The position numbers were made by a program, and so were the translations under genes. From positions 18,444,444-18,508,443 of the forward strand of contig JAOANR010000010.1 of NCBI GenBank assembly GCA_030278955.1: DNA of 64,000 nt, read 5' to 3'. Positions 11,179 to 22,300 of the stretch are shown piece by piece. Position 1 is the first letter of the stretch; each line of letters opens with the position of its first letter. Below the pieces are notes generated by a model, which saw only the letters and a list, made by a program, of their open reading frames with translations, was not told the DNA's origin and ran no database searches. The DNA is from Hygrophila difformis. Its lineage: Eukaryota > Streptophyta > Magnoliopsida > Lamiales > Acanthaceae.

Positions 11179-12669
11179 CTAGATTTCTAAAGATCTATCT
11201 GAATCATCTACTTCATCTTCCACAGGAACATCATCACTTCCTGTAGAGCTCGAACTAGTAGTAGGAGGAATGTATCGATCACCTAGACTTTCAGACATGA
11301 AGTACTCAAGTCTGGTGGAAAGTCGTACAATCTGTGTCTGTGCACTATCCTCCTTTTTCTTCATCTCGGCTCTCAGCTGATGAATTTCATAAGTCATTCT
11401 GTTAATTGCACTCTCTACAGGCTCAACCTTAGTACCAGATGTACTAGGTATATCAGTGGGATGAGTAGATGCCCTACGAGATGAAGTAGGGTAAGCTAGC
11501 TCTGCACATCTTACTCCAGGCTTGGTGTAATTAGTTTTGAAGCAGATAGGAGGCTTTGGTTTTACATCTTGAGCATATGCACTTAGATCCACTCCAGCTC
11601 TCTTACAAAGAGTCCAAATCAGTGCAGGAAATCCAAGAACCTTCCTCTTCACATCAGATCCCATTTTACTCAACTCATATGCCACCATCTCCCCAATATC
11701 AATAGGCAACCCGTTCTTCACACAATACACAAAATATAGCTCCTCTGCATTGGGCTGCGCAGTGTGGGAAATAGGGTACACCTTATGCTTGTAGAGTAAG
11801 TAGATCTGATAGAGTGGTGCAGTCATCGATGTGGCAACAACGCTATCCTTCTCCTTCCCTATGTAATGGATTCTCTCTTGGTTTTCAAACATCTCTCTCA
11901 AAATCCTCTTCTCCAATGCTGATCCTCCTTCCTCTGCATGAACAGGGTCATGGAAGTGCTTCTTCTTTGTAGCCGGACAAGAAACATCCACAGTACCATA
12001 AAGGTCATTAATCACTGCAGGGCCATAGGGCACAGGCACTCCCCTAATCCATGAAGTATAGTGCTCATACTGGGCATTACACAAGAATTGCCTAGTAAGC
12101 TCCCAAGAGTAAACTCCTTCCGGATGCGCAGCAAATTTCATCCATCCTCGACTCATGAGAGCATCATGAACCGAAAACCGCTCCATGTCAGCTTCAGTGA
12201 ATCCCTTGTCTGCAAGAATCCATCTATCCACCATTCTTTGATAATAGGAATATGCCTTCTGATTGATGAAGATAGCCGGATTGAAAGTGTCCCCAGTTAA
12301 TTCCTCCAGAGGGTTTGCAATTGCATCGTCCTTCCTATTATGACTTTTCCTCTTTGCCTTAGAATCGTTTGGACGTTTATCCCCCTCCGGTGAAATTTCT
12401 TCTCGAGATTCAGCATCATCCTCCTCTTGTTGTGGATCATCCTCTGTTGGTTGAGCAGAATTGAAGGAAGTCTCGTTTCCATCAAGGGCAGAATTGAAAG
12501 AAGTTTCGTTTCCATCCACTGAATCAGGAGCCAATAATTCATTCACAACCGGCTCCGGATCAGGTTCTCTGATAACCGGTGGTTGTGATGGGGCAGGTTC
12601 TGTGGCTTTCTGCTTCTTTCCGGCATTGTTTCTCTTGTTTCCTCGGGTTGATTTTCTCTTTGGCCCCAT
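11179..12669 (-). CDS. Gypsy accessory ORF-B, plant-transposon-protein type
   Basis: An intact 496-residue ORF in element sense. The N-terminus is strongly basic (MGPKRKSTRGNKRNNAGKK, NLS-like). A duplicated DGNETSFNSA peptide and acidic low complexity follow. The core, about residues 130-390, includes SRGWMKFAAHPEGVYSWELTR and GFPALIWTLCKRAGVDL. It matches what I know as the putative plant transposon protein domain of Athila-like elements. The end is acidic, preceded by a coiled-coil-like stretch. It is a diverged duplicate of ORF-A (13470-15371): both share SRGW, SYSWELTR-type, FPALIW and RLEYFMS(E/Q)SLG(D/R)RY blocks. A TATAAAAGGGG box (12786-12796) and one GGCGC module (12967-13030) lie upstream. 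Its biochemical role is unknown; an envelope function is not supported because I see no membrane segment. Confidence 0.85.
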   Translation of the reverse strand: MGPKRKSTRGNKRNNAGKKQKATEPAPSQPPVIREPDPEPVVNELLAPDSVDGNETSFNSALDGNETSFNSAQPTEDDPQQEEDDAESREEISPEGDKRPNDSKAKRKSHNRKDDAIANPLEELTGDTFNPAIFINQKAYSYYQRMVDRWILADKGFTEADMERFSVHDALMSRGWMKFAAHPEGVYSWELTRQFLCNAQYEHYTSWIRGVPVPYGPAVINDLYGTVDVSCPATKKKHFHDPVHAEEGGSALEKRILREMFENQERIHYIGKEKDSVVATSMTAPLYQIYLLYKHKVYPISHTAQPNAEELYFVYCVKNGLPIDIGEMVAYELSKMGSDVKRKVLGFPALIWTLCKRAGVDLSAYAQDVKPKPPICFKTNYTKPGVRCAELAYPTSSRRASTHPTDIPSTSGTKVEPVESAINRMTYEIHQLRAEMKKKEDSAQTQIVRLSTRLEYFMSESLGDRYIPPTTSSSSTGSDDVPVEDEVDDSDRSLEI

Positions 12670-12785
12670 GAGAAACGAATTTTTACAGTAATTTGATGAA
12701 TAGGACAGGTATTAGGAAGCTTAATATCGAACAAGAAGAGAGTAGACAGATTTAGTAGAATATGAACAAGAAGGATCGGTTCTAT

Positions 12786-12796
12786 CCCCTTTTATA
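12786..12796 (-). promoter_or_regulatory. TATA box upstream of ORF-B
   Basis: The minus strand reads TATAAAAGGGG about 120 bp before the ORF-B ATG. It is a textbook plant TATA box at a sensible distance and suggests that ORF-B has its own internal promoter. Inference from sequence only. Confidence 0.6.
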
Positions 12797-12966
12797 GAGA
12801 GTGAAATCATGACTTGGTCAAGATATGAGGTGAATAATCGGATCCAAGGCTGTATATACACCAAATATATGATTTAGAGTCAGTATAATGCAGTTTTGGA
12901 TCTTAAAAATCGATTGGATTTGATTTGAATCTTTTGGATTCGCTGATTTTTCAAAAATTCGCGTCT

Positions 12967-13030
12967 GTGGCGCCCAATGTGGCGCTCAGAAGCCAATTTA
13001 GGCGCCACACAGTGCGTGTGGCGCATTCTG
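12967..13030. repeat. Single GGCGC-box module upstream of ORF-B
   Basis: One complete copy of the four-box module (GTGGCGC, GTGGCGCTC, GGCGCCAC, GTGGCGCAT) in the same plus-strand orientation as the LTR copies. It lies 170 bp upstream of the TATA box of ORF-B. Confidence 0.88.
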
Positions 13031-13469
13031 TGCCAAATTCGGGCAGAATGTGTTTTTCCTAAGTTCATCCCCAAGATATCCAACATCTCCAAATCAATCA
13101 ACAATACCAATCTCACATTTTCTACACCTTAATCAAGTCCAAATACACCTCATTGATCTATCCAACAGTTCAAAACAGTTTAATCTAACACGAAATTGAC
13201 AAGAGCTATTTTATTGAATTTAAAAACAACTAAGAACCTTAAAAGCCAAATAACAACTATCTAAAGTTTCACATGATCTAGATAACTTGAATAATGGAAA
13301 TAACATGACTAGAATAGCAAAATAGCAGGAAATAGAGTTCAGGACAGTACAATCCAAATGAAAAATACTGAAAAGTAGCAAAAGGAATCCAATAGAGTCA
13401 AATACATAGGCCTATCAATACATGTCATCTATAACACTCATAAGCCTATCTATTGCTCATCTCTCACTC

Positions 13470-15371
13470 TCAGTCAGTGTTCTCATCGCAATCCTCATTG
13501 TCTCCAACCTCCTCCGATCCGTCATCAGCATCATCACCCTCAGCATCATCATCATCGCCATCCTCAGCATCATCATCACCATCTCCAGAGCCCACATAAT
13601 CTTCATCATCGTCGTCCTCAGAAGGTGTCTGAGGAGCGACGTATCTCCGTCCTAAGCTCTGGGACATGAAGTACTCCAGTCGGGCTGTGTGGTAGGCCTG
13701 AGCTCGTGCATTCTTGGCTATCTGATCAGCCAAGAAATGGTGTCTCTGAGCTGCAAGCTGGGCATGCTCATTTATTGTGTTCAGCAGGTTCTGCTGGTTC
13801 ATCATCAATGTCCTAGCCCACTCGGGCTCTGCCTGATACTGTTGTGGCTGCTGTGACTGAGCTCTAGCTCGCCCTCTACCTCTGCCCCTACCACCTCGGG
13901 TACCCCGGGTGGACTGTGAAGGAGCCTCAGAATGCTCCTGGCTACCCTGTGATGGTGCAGGTGGTGGTGACTGTCCAGGCATCTCTCTGGGAAGCAACAT
14001 AGGCTGGCATCTAACACCGGGCAACTTAAAATCCTTTGTGAATGGAATAGAAGGCCTCATCTCCCAATCTCTATCAAACTGCCTCATATCTATCCCTGCC
14101 TGGGCACAAAGGAGCCAAATAAGACTGGGGAACATGAGAGCTGACCTCTTAGACACCCCCGGTGTCTGCCTCAACTCAAGTGCTATGAGCTCTCCAATGT
14201 TGATCGGGCTACCCATCTTGATACAATACGGAACGTATAAATCCACAGCAGTGGGTCCCGAAGTATGGGTAGAGGGACTCAATCTAGCTCTGTAAAACAT
14301 CAGTAGCTGGTACATAGGGGCATCCATCCTAGGCCCATCCAACTTGCTCGGATCATCCTTATAAATAAGGACATCCTCCTGGGCCTCATACATAGATGCA
14401 AGTACCATCCTCTTGAAGTCCTCCCTATCATCGGCTCGCATCACCGGCTCCCAGAAATCTCTCCCATAAGGTACATCCACCACCCTAAACAACTGGTTGA
14501 TGTGCTGTGGGGTAATAGGAATAGTGGTCCCAAATATCCAAGAGTCCTCCTCCTCAGCATTGGCTAAAAATAGCCTAGTCAACTCCCAAGAGTATGATCC
14601 GACTGGGTGTCGCACAAATCTCTCCCAACCTCGGGACTGAATAGCATCTCGTAACAGGGGATGCTGCAAATCTCTATCAGAAAACCCTCTGTCCGGAATC
14701 ATCCTCTTGTTATGGAACCTCTGATACAATGTATAAGCCCTGGCACTCCTAAACACAGTAGCATCGAAAATACCCTCTCTGATATAATGCAACTGAGGCA
14801 CGTAAGTCCTGGGATCATATCTCTTTTGCTTCCCCCGCGTGGTCTGCTGTTCTTGCTGTTCCTGCTCAACCTCAACATCATACTCCTCTCCACCTACATC
14901 CTCAGGAACAGGCTCCTGGATAGACAATGTAGCAGATCTCCCTCTCCTAGGCCGAGAGGAAGTAGAAGTAGCAGCGGGTGCCTTCCCCCGAGAGGCTCTA
15001 GTGGGGGCCTGTGAATGATCCGATGCCTCAGGCTGAGGTTGATCAGGCTGATCGGGCTGGTCAGGCTGATTAACCTCCTGATGGTCATCAGCGGGTACTG
15101 TAGTATGTCTAGAAGATGCTCCACTCTTGGACTTACTCTTCCTAAAATAGAAGAGAAGTCCCTTGGACTTAGAAGCGCCTCCTGATCCTTGGGGCTGATC
15201 CATCTGTGTCAAGTGCTTAGTACGAAGTCTGCGAGGTTCAAAAATATGCTCATCAGGAATAGGAGTAGGAATGCTATCCGGCGACTGTGGATCATAAATC
15301 CCCATCCTCCCCTCGGGCATCGGTATATACCTATAACCCGATTTCTTAGGGAGATTTGGAGGATTATACAT
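13470..15371 (-). CDS. Gypsy accessory ORF-A, duplicate of ORF-B
   Basis: An intact 633-residue ORF in element sense. The N-terminal 200 residues are low complexity, with a QPDQPDQPDQP repeat (about 98-113) and basic patches. The conserved core (about 200-480) has SRGWERFVRHPVGSYSWELTR, PINIGELIALELRQT and FPSLIWLLCAQAGIDM, aligning with ORF-B. An RG-rich stretch (about 505-525) could bind nucleic acid. RLEYFMSQSLGRRY lies near 570, followed by a very acidic Asp/Glu tail to the C-terminus. No signal peptide or membrane helix is seen. A PPT-like sequence lies just upstream at 15433-15447. Function unknown; the duplication implies that the element keeps two paralogues. Confidence 0.85.
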   Translation of the reverse strand: MYNPPNLPKKSGYRYIPMPEGRMGIYDPQSPDSIPTPIPDEHIFEPRRLRTKHLTQMDQPQGSGGASKSKGLLFYFRKSKSKSGASSRHTTVPADDHQEVNQPDQPDQPDQPQPEASDHSQAPTRASRGKAPAATSTSSRPRRGRSATLSIQEPVPEDVGGEEYDVEVEQEQQEQQTTRGKQKRYDPRTYVPQLHYIREGIFDATVFRSARAYTLYQRFHNKRMIPDRGFSDRDLQHPLLRDAIQSRGWERFVRHPVGSYSWELTRLFLANAEEEDSWIFGTTIPITPQHINQLFRVVDVPYGRDFWEPVMRADDREDFKRMVLASMYEAQEDVLIYKDDPSKLDGPRMDAPMYQLLMFYRARLSPSTHTSGPTAVDLYVPYCIKMGSPINIGELIALELRQTPGVSKRSALMFPSLIWLLCAQAGIDMRQFDRDWEMRPSIPFTKDFKLPGVRCQPMLLPREMPGQSPPPAPSQGSQEHSEAPSQSTRGTRGGRGRGRGRARAQSQQPQQYQAEPEWARTLMMNQQNLLNTINEHAQLAAQRHHFLADQIAKNARAQAYHTARLEYFMSQSLGRRYVAPQTPSEDDDDEDYVGSGDGDDDAEDGDDDDAEGDDADDGSEEVGDNEDCDENTD

Positions 15372-16519
15372 TATATTGGCCCCTGATTGTACAAAAATGA
15401 TGGGTTAGTATCATATATATGCATTGCCTCCCATCCTCACACTTAAGTTTAAACCAAAGGTTTAACTTAAGTGTTAAGTATAAAGCAAACATATACATCA
15501 ACCTAGAATGTGGGATTTATATGACTTAATGACCAAAATGTTGCATTTTAAGGTTCATAAATCCTAAACTTTGTTCAAATGTATCATCCTCTTTATTCCA
15601 AAGTTTAAAATTCACATTTAGGACACACTTTTTAATAAGAACTCTCATTTTATTAAATTTCCAGATTTAATAAATAAAATAACCTAACTTAATAAACTAG
15701 TTTATCCTAAATGGTTTAAATTATTTAAATCCATTCCAATTTATTTATAGGATAAATTAACCTATTCTAATTAACTAAATTATGATTATAAGAGTTTTTA
15801 TCAAATATGCCCAATTTGACTCACATAATGAAAAACATGGAATTTTTGACATAAAAATGAGCTTAAAATTTCAATATAACCAAAATGACATATTCTAGTG
15901 ATGTTTTATCCATTTAATTATCAAAAATGCCATTTTAATAAATTAAAAGAAATTTCCAGATTTTCAAAGTTATAAAAATTCCAAATTTTTAATGTTAATC
16001 CAAAAATTTCACAAAATGCATTCAATCCATGTTCTACAACATTTTGTTCAAGTTTAAACTAGGATTTAGATACTCAAGATCAAATTTTATCCCACATTCT
16101 ACAAAAACCCAAAATTCAAATAACAATACCAATACCAAAATTAATGTAATCCAAAGCACTAGAATGGAATGAAAATTGAATTAGGATAGCAATTCTTACC
16201 TAAATTGAAGCTTCGGAACACTTTGGAGAGGAATCCCCAAAGTTGGAAGAACTAGGGTTCTTGAGCCCTAATTTGATTGAACAAGCAAAAATTTGGGATT
16301 TTGGAATGAGAATTGAGGAATGTGGATGAGAATTGATGAAAACAAACAAGAATTGGAAGAATTTTACCGGAGTGTGTCGCGTGGTGGCGGATTGTGGCGC
16401 ACGATCGAGAGTAGAAGGAAGGAGGGGGCTCGGTCTGTTTGTGAGAAAATGAGGAGGAGAAGAATTTTGGGGGATAAATCCCGATCTGAACCGGGTCTGG
16501 GACCCCTGACCCGCGGGTC
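15372..16519. other. AT-rich spacer with an internal PPT-like copy
   Basis: Between ORF-A and the GGCGC modules. The 15-bp catcctcacacttaa (15433-15447) is the same sequence that forms the polypurine tract beside the 3' LTR (9778-9792). The rest is AT-rich without a supported gene; ORFs near 16250-16560 look fortuitous. Confidence 0.6.
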
Positions 16520-16766
16520 GAGCGCCACTGTGGCGCTGAAACCACTATTTGGGCGCCGCACAGGCCGTGCGGCGCTTGGGCTGTTTGGGAAATTTTCTAA
16601 GGACGAGTTCGGCGCATTTTGTGGCGCTCCAAGACAATTTTAGGCGCCACACAGTATGTGTGGCGCAAAAACTGACTCTCAAAATTCCGGAATCCAGCTC
16701 CGGCGCTGAAAATGGCGCTCAATGGTCAATCTTGGCGCCACCATAGCCATGTGGCGCCTAGACTGA
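16520..16766. repeat. Three GGCGC-box modules between ORF-A and antisense ORF 2
   Basis: Three units start near 16520, 16609 and 16699, each with the same four-box layout and plus-strand orientation as in the LTR. They are more diverged from one another than the LTR copies. They sit between divergent transcription units: ORF-A on the minus strand and antisense ORF 2 on the plus strand. Confidence 0.88.
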
Positions 16767-16882
16767 GTCAGATTGACCTCGAATTTCCTGTTAAAACCCA
16801 GTCTAGATGTAGGATTATATCAACACTCAAATTTCCCCTTTTGCTCGGACTCCTCCTACTAATTTAGGACTTAATGAGCTGC

Positions 16883-16890
16883 TATAAATT
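16883..16890 (+). promoter_or_regulatory. TATA box for antisense ORF 2
   Basis: GCTATAAATT lies 120 bp before the likely start ATG at 17010 and about 115 bp after the last GGCGC module. This supports plus-strand transcription inside a minus-strand element. Confidence 0.5.
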
Positions 16891-17009
16891 CTTCTACTCC
16901 TTTTCCCTTTTTCATTACATAGAATTTCATTCTCTTTTGCAATTTCCCACTCACGCTATTTTTCATGTGTCGCCTTACTTTTGCTACACTCCTGTTTCTC
17001 ATCACAAAA

Positions 17010-17507
17010 ATGGCCTACCCTACAGAAAATACACAGGATAACCGGGCTTCAGATCTGAATGGATTTCTAGTGGATGAGGTACCCTCAGGTGCGACTGCGA
17101 ATGATTTTGATGCCCTACTGCATGAGCTTATCTACAGGCTACATTTTTCCCTTCGAGGGAAACGCACGCTTGATAAGGCAATCGACATTTCAGGGCGCTT
17201 GCTAACAGAGTACCCTCCACTACTAGACAATGACTTTAGATTCCGGGAAGCAATGACATTACTTGAAAGCTGCCGAGACAGCATGCAAGGGTTCACTGCA
17301 CATGTGAACTGGAGGGATAACGACCTGGGCGTGCGCATCTGCGAGTACCGCCGTATGCTGGAGTTGATTAATAGGGATTATGAGGGTGTCGTGCAGTCCA
17401 AGTGGCACAATGACACCGAGATGGACGTATTCCAGACGGCGTGGAACGAGTTGCGTGATGAGCTTGACGATCTCATCGCCCTTGAGGCACCTGCAATGCG
17501 TTTCTAA
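17010..17507 (+). CDS. Gypsy antisense ORF 2
   Basis: I chose the ATG at 17010 (MAYPTENTQDN, 165 residues) over the upstream 16965 Met, because the paralogue at 18433 starts MSYPTEITYDN. The protein is mostly helical in appearance and acidic, with no membrane segment or known catalytic motif. Shared blocks with antisense ORF 1 include HxFSxRGxxxLxxAI, a CRDS(M/L)Q block, the R(E/W)DNDL block, and a LIALE(A/T) end. It runs against gag-pol. Antisense ORFs are known in some Tat-lineage elements, but I do not recognise this family. The reading frame is intact. Confidence 0.78.
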   Translation: MAYPTENTQDNRASDLNGFLVDEVPSGATANDFDALLHELIYRLHFSLRGKRTLDKAIDISGRLLTEYPPLLDNDFRFREAMTLLESCRDSMQGFTAHVNWRDNDLGVRICEYRRMLELINRDYEGVVQSKWHNDTEMDVFQTAWNELRDELDDLIALEAPAMRF

Positions 17508-18049
17508 TGATTTCCCCCAAATCACCTGATAGATCCCCTCTTTTCAAGCAATTTCACTTCAGTTCAATGTTTCTTTTAATGCTTATTCTCTTGTCATTTT
17601 CAGTTTTAGTTCATTTTTCCTGAAATCTATCATTGTAATAAACATCCTATTTAATAAAATTTTCTATTGTTCCCAATTATCCGATGATTCTCTGCTTGGT
17701 GGTTTATTTACTAGCTCGTACTCCCCACTATTAAACCACTTGGCTTCATAGGCAACTATTGAATAACAATAAAAATAAAATGAAAACAAACAAACAAATA
17801 AATAACTATTGTGCTTTAATAATTACGCCTATTGGAATTAGAAATATAATAAGCTTAAAAACACATCATAATATAAAACATACTAATATTATAATAAGTT
17901 CAGATCCCATGCTTATCATTATACGGGAGAAAAATGATGATAACAATTAACAGATAGAAGACTGAAAACTGAGTGAACTGAGGAAAAAGAAAGAGTAGAA
18001 TTTGCGTGAAGGACAAAAATTTGACTCTGGCTACAATTCTGTCTAGAAA
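17508..18049. other. Spacer between the antisense ORFs
   Basis: AT-rich, with aataaa-type polyadenylation words near 17637-17658 (taataaac, taataaaat) that would suit the end of antisense ORF 2. No gene seen. Confidence 0.5.
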
Positions 18050-18194
18050 ATGCGCCAAAATGGCGCTGGAGGTCCATTTTGTGCGCCACATTGCTAGAGT
18101 GGCGCCTAGATTGATCCAGAGTCAGAGTCGGCGCCAAAAGTGGCGCTCCAGAAGAGATTTATGCGCCACACAGCACAGTCGGCGCCTTGACTGA
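18050..18194. repeat. Two GGCGC-box modules upstream of antisense ORF 1
   Basis: Two units (about 18050-18120 and 18128-18194) have the four-box order. One box in each has decayed to GCGCC. The orientation is the same as all other copies, and they lie 240 bp before the ATG of antisense ORF 1. Confidence 0.85.
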
Positions 18195-18432
18195 GTATTT
18201 CAGATTCGAAATTCAAGCTTAATTTATTCATGTGGAGGTTGATTCCTTCCTACCTAATTTAGGCAGTCAGACCTTCATATGTGTCACTTTCCACATCTCT
18301 CGGATCATTTACTTATTAAATTATGCACTCACATTTGCTATACTTCCTCCTTCTTTTAACACTCCTCCTCTTCTCTCACCTCTCAAATCTACTACATTTC
18401 ATTCTCCCTTTTTTCACTTTTTGTCATTAAAC

Positions 18433-18945
18433 ATGTCATATCCTACAGAAATTACTTATGACAATTGGGTTGATGAGCTGTCTCGCTTCCTTACAGAGGA
18501 TGTTCCTACCGACACTAATGCCTCAGAATTCGAAACCCTGCTACTCCGACTAGTCCATCAATTCAATTTCTCTCGTCGGGGGCAACTCGCATTGGAAAGT
18601 GCAATTGCTTTTACAGATAGGTTATTCAATGAATACCCTAAATATGTTGACAACAACACTCGACACAGTGATTTGATTAACTTATGCCGAAAATGCAGAG
18701 ATAGCCTGCAAGACCTTACAGATTATGCTAACAGGGAAGATAACGATCTAGAGATGCACATCAATGAATATCTTCAGCTGCTAGATCGTGCCGACAGTGA
18801 TCTCTTGGCCCTGATTGATAGCAAGTATCTGAATGACAACGATTTGAACGAATTTCAAGGAGACTGGAATGATCTGTGCGAGAAACTGAACACGTTCATA
18901 GCCCTTGAGACATCAGCAAATCGATCCAGAAGAATCATCGCATAG
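18433..18945 (+). CDS. Gypsy antisense ORF 1, paralogue of antisense ORF 2
   Basis: The frame is open from 18232, but the conserved start MSYPTEITYDN is at 18433, giving 170 residues. It is an acidic, helix-rich soluble protein ending ALETSANRSRRIIA. It aligns along its length with antisense ORF 2 (start motif, FSRRGQLALESAI, LCRKCRDSLQDL, REDNDLE, LIALE-like end). Two intact but diverged copies argue that the coding sequence was kept by selection at least in ancestral elements. The function is unknown. Given the GGCGC modules placed upstream, a DNA- or chromatin-related role is a hypothesis only. Confidence 0.78.
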   Translation: MSYPTEITYDNWVDELSRFLTEDVPTDTNASEFETLLLRLVHQFNFSRRGQLALESAIAFTDRLFNEYPKYVDNNTRHSDLINLCRKCRDSLQDLTDYANREDNDLEMHINEYLQLLDRADSDLLALIDSKYLNDNDLNEFQGDWNDLCEKLNTFIALETSANRSRRIIA

Positions 18946-19326
18946 TTTCACGCACATTTCCCTATTTAGCACTATTTCCATCTTTCATTTAAATTGTTGT
19001 CATCAATTTATCAATAATGTCAGACAGTACACAACTCTATTGTTGCATTTATTCCCATTATCAATAACATGCACTATTTGATTTATTAAATTCAATTATG
19101 AAAGCAGCATGAAATCCAACAAAATAAACTTAATCTAAAGCAGCATTTACTCAATTAAAAATAATACTAATAATAATAATAATAGAACAAATAAAAACAC
19201 TACAGCACAAGATACAAAATATTTTTGTCTTTTTCTTTCATTTTATAATTTTTATGGGTTTTCATAATTTAATAAATAAAACTAAACATAATTAAAAATG
19301 CAAAGCAATTACTTCAATAAACAAAT
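18946..19326. other. Spacer between pol and antisense ORF 1
   Basis: AT-rich convergent region where gag-pol (minus) and antisense ORF 1 (plus) end facing each other. Nothing else recognised. Confidence 0.5.
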
Positions 19327-22300
19327 TTAAATAACCAAAGGCTTAACATTAATTTGTTCGATGAATTTTACTTCATCTTCAAAATAATGTTTAAGTCTTT
19401 GACCATTTACAGTGAATTCCCTTTCATCATCAGCTTTTAAAACTACTGCACCATTATCTAACACTTTAACAATCCTAAAAGGCCCTGACCATTTAGTCTT
19501 CAATTTCCCAGGAAATACTTTAAATCTAGAATTATACAAAAGCACTAATTGACCAGCTTCAAACACCTTAGGCCTAAACATTTTATTATGATAAAGCTTT
19601 GTTCTTTCTTTATAAATTAGAGCATTATCATAAGCATGACGTCTCATTTCTTCTAACTCATTAAGATCTACCTTTCTTTTCTCTTGAGCTTCTTTAAATT
19701 CAAAATTTAATTTCTTCATAGCCCAAAGTGATTTAAACTCAAGTTCAAAAGGCAAGTGACAAGCTTTACCATAAACCAATTTAAACGGGGTCATCCCTAT
19801 TGGGTGTTTTAAAAGCTGTCCTATAAGCCCATAATGCTTCATCTAACTTAAAAGCCCATTCTTTCCTAGATTTTCCTACAGTAGCTTCCAAAATCTTTTT
19901 AATCTCACGATTAGTGACTTCTACTTGACCATTGGCTTGAGGATGATAGGGTGCTGTTATCCTATGATGAACATGAAACCTAGATAACAATTGATTAACA
20001 GCCCTATTGACAAAATGAGATCCACCATCACTAATGATTGCTTTAGGCACACCAAAACGAGTAAAAATTTGCTTTTTCAAAAATTTAATTACTTGTTTAG
20101 CATCATTCAACGCACATGCTTCAGCTTCTACCCATTTTGACACATATTCTACAGCAACTAGAACATATAATTTCCCATTAGATGGTGGAAATGGACCCAT
20201 AAAATCAATCCCCCACAAATCAAACAACTCAACAGGCATAATTCCTTTTAAAGGCATTTCATCTCTTTTAGTGATGTTACCAGCCCTTTGACATACGTCA
20301 CATTTTTGCACAAATGATCTAGCATCCCTATAAATATTAGGCCAAAATAAACCACCTTCAAGTACCTTGTGAGCTGTCCTATTCGGTCCAACATGTCCTC
20401 CTCCAAGTCCTTCGTGGCATGCTTTTAAAACTTTCTCAAAGTCTTCATCCGGGATGCATCTCCTTATAATCTGGTCTGCACACAGTCTAAACAAATAAGG
20501 TTCATCCCAAATAAAATACTTAGCATCAGTTTTAAATTTTTGCTTTTGACTATGCCATTTTAAATGATCAGGAATTACACCACATGCTAAATAATTTACA
20601 AAATCAGCAAACCAAGGATCAGAGGAAGTATTATTAATTAAATACAAATTTTCATCAGGAAATGCATCATTTATTAATTTTTCTTCCCCTTTTTCATGTT
20701 CCAATCTCGACAAGTGATCAGCTACAGGATTTTCTTCACCTTTTCTATCTTTAATTTCTAAGTCAAATTCCTGTAACAATAATACCCATCGAATCAACCG
20801 TGGCTTAGCATCTTTCTTTGTAAACAAATATTTAATTGCAGCATGATCAGTGTAAACTACAGTTTTAGAACCAATCAGATAAGGCCTAAACTTCTCACAT
20901 GCATACACAACAGACAATAATTCTTTTTCAGTAGTAGCATAATTTCGTTGTGCAGAATTTAAAGCCTGACTAGCATAATAAATAACATGAAGTTTCTTAT
21001 CCTTTCGTTGACCCAATACTGCACCAACAGCGAAGTCACTAGCATCGCTCATGATCTCAAATGGCAGGCTCCAGTCGGGTGGCTGAATAATCAGTGCAGT
21101 TATCAATGCTTTCTTGATCCTATTGAACGCCTCAATACACTCATCAGAAAAATTAAATTCAACATCTTTATACAGCAATCTAAACAGGGGCAATCCAATC
21201 TTAGAAAAATCCTTTATAAATCTCCTATAGAATCCAGCATGTCCCAGAAAACTTCTTAAAGTTTTTAGATTATTAGGAGGTGGAATTTTTGCAATCACTT
21301 CTACTTTAGCCCTATCAACTTCAATGCCATTTTTAGAAATTCTATGTCCTAAGACAATTCCTTCATTAACCATAAAATGACATTTTTCCCAATTAAGAAC
21401 TAAATTTGACTCTTCACATCTAATCAGAACTTTTTCCAGATTAATTAAACAATTTTCAAAGTCAAACCCAAACACAGAAAAATCATCCATAAATACCTCA
21501 ATGCATGTCTCAATTAAATCAGAAAATATAGACATCATGCATCTCTGAAATGTAGCTGGAGCATTACACAAACCAAATGGCATTCTCCTATATGCAAATG
21601 TACCGTAAGGACATGTAAAAGTAGTTTTATCTTGATCCTCAGGTGCAATTGGAACTTGATTATAACCAGAATAGCCATCTAAAAAGCAATAAAATTCATG
21701 ACCAGCTAAACGCTCTAGCATTTGATCAATAAAAGGCAATGGAAAATGATCTTTCCTAGTTTTATCATTCAATCTCCTATAATCAATGCAAACACGCCAT
21801 CCAGTAGTAGGTCTAGTAGGTACTAATTCACCATTTTCATTTCTAATCACAGTCATACCTCCTTTCTTAGGCACTACTTGTACTGGACTCACCCACTGAC
21901 TATCAGAAATAGGATAGATAATACCTGCATCGAGTAGTTTAATCACCTCTGCTCTTACAGCTTCTTGTAGATGTGGATTCAGTCTCCTTTGGGGCTGTCT
22001 AACTGGCTTGTTGTCCTCCTCCATGTAAATCCGATGTGTGCACAGTGCTGGACTCAGTCCCTTGATGTCAGCTATCGTCCAACCTATTGCTCTAACATGC
22101 TTACTCAACACTTGTGTTAATGCATTTAATTGATCATCATTTAATTTATTACTTGCAATAACAGGTAAAGTATCATTCTCACCTAGAAAAACATACCTCA
22201 AGTGTGATGGCAGTTCCTTCAATGTCAACGTTGGTGGCTTTTCAACAGATGGGACTAACTTAGACTCTTCTATCGCACAAGCTACTTGCACAGGTAATCC

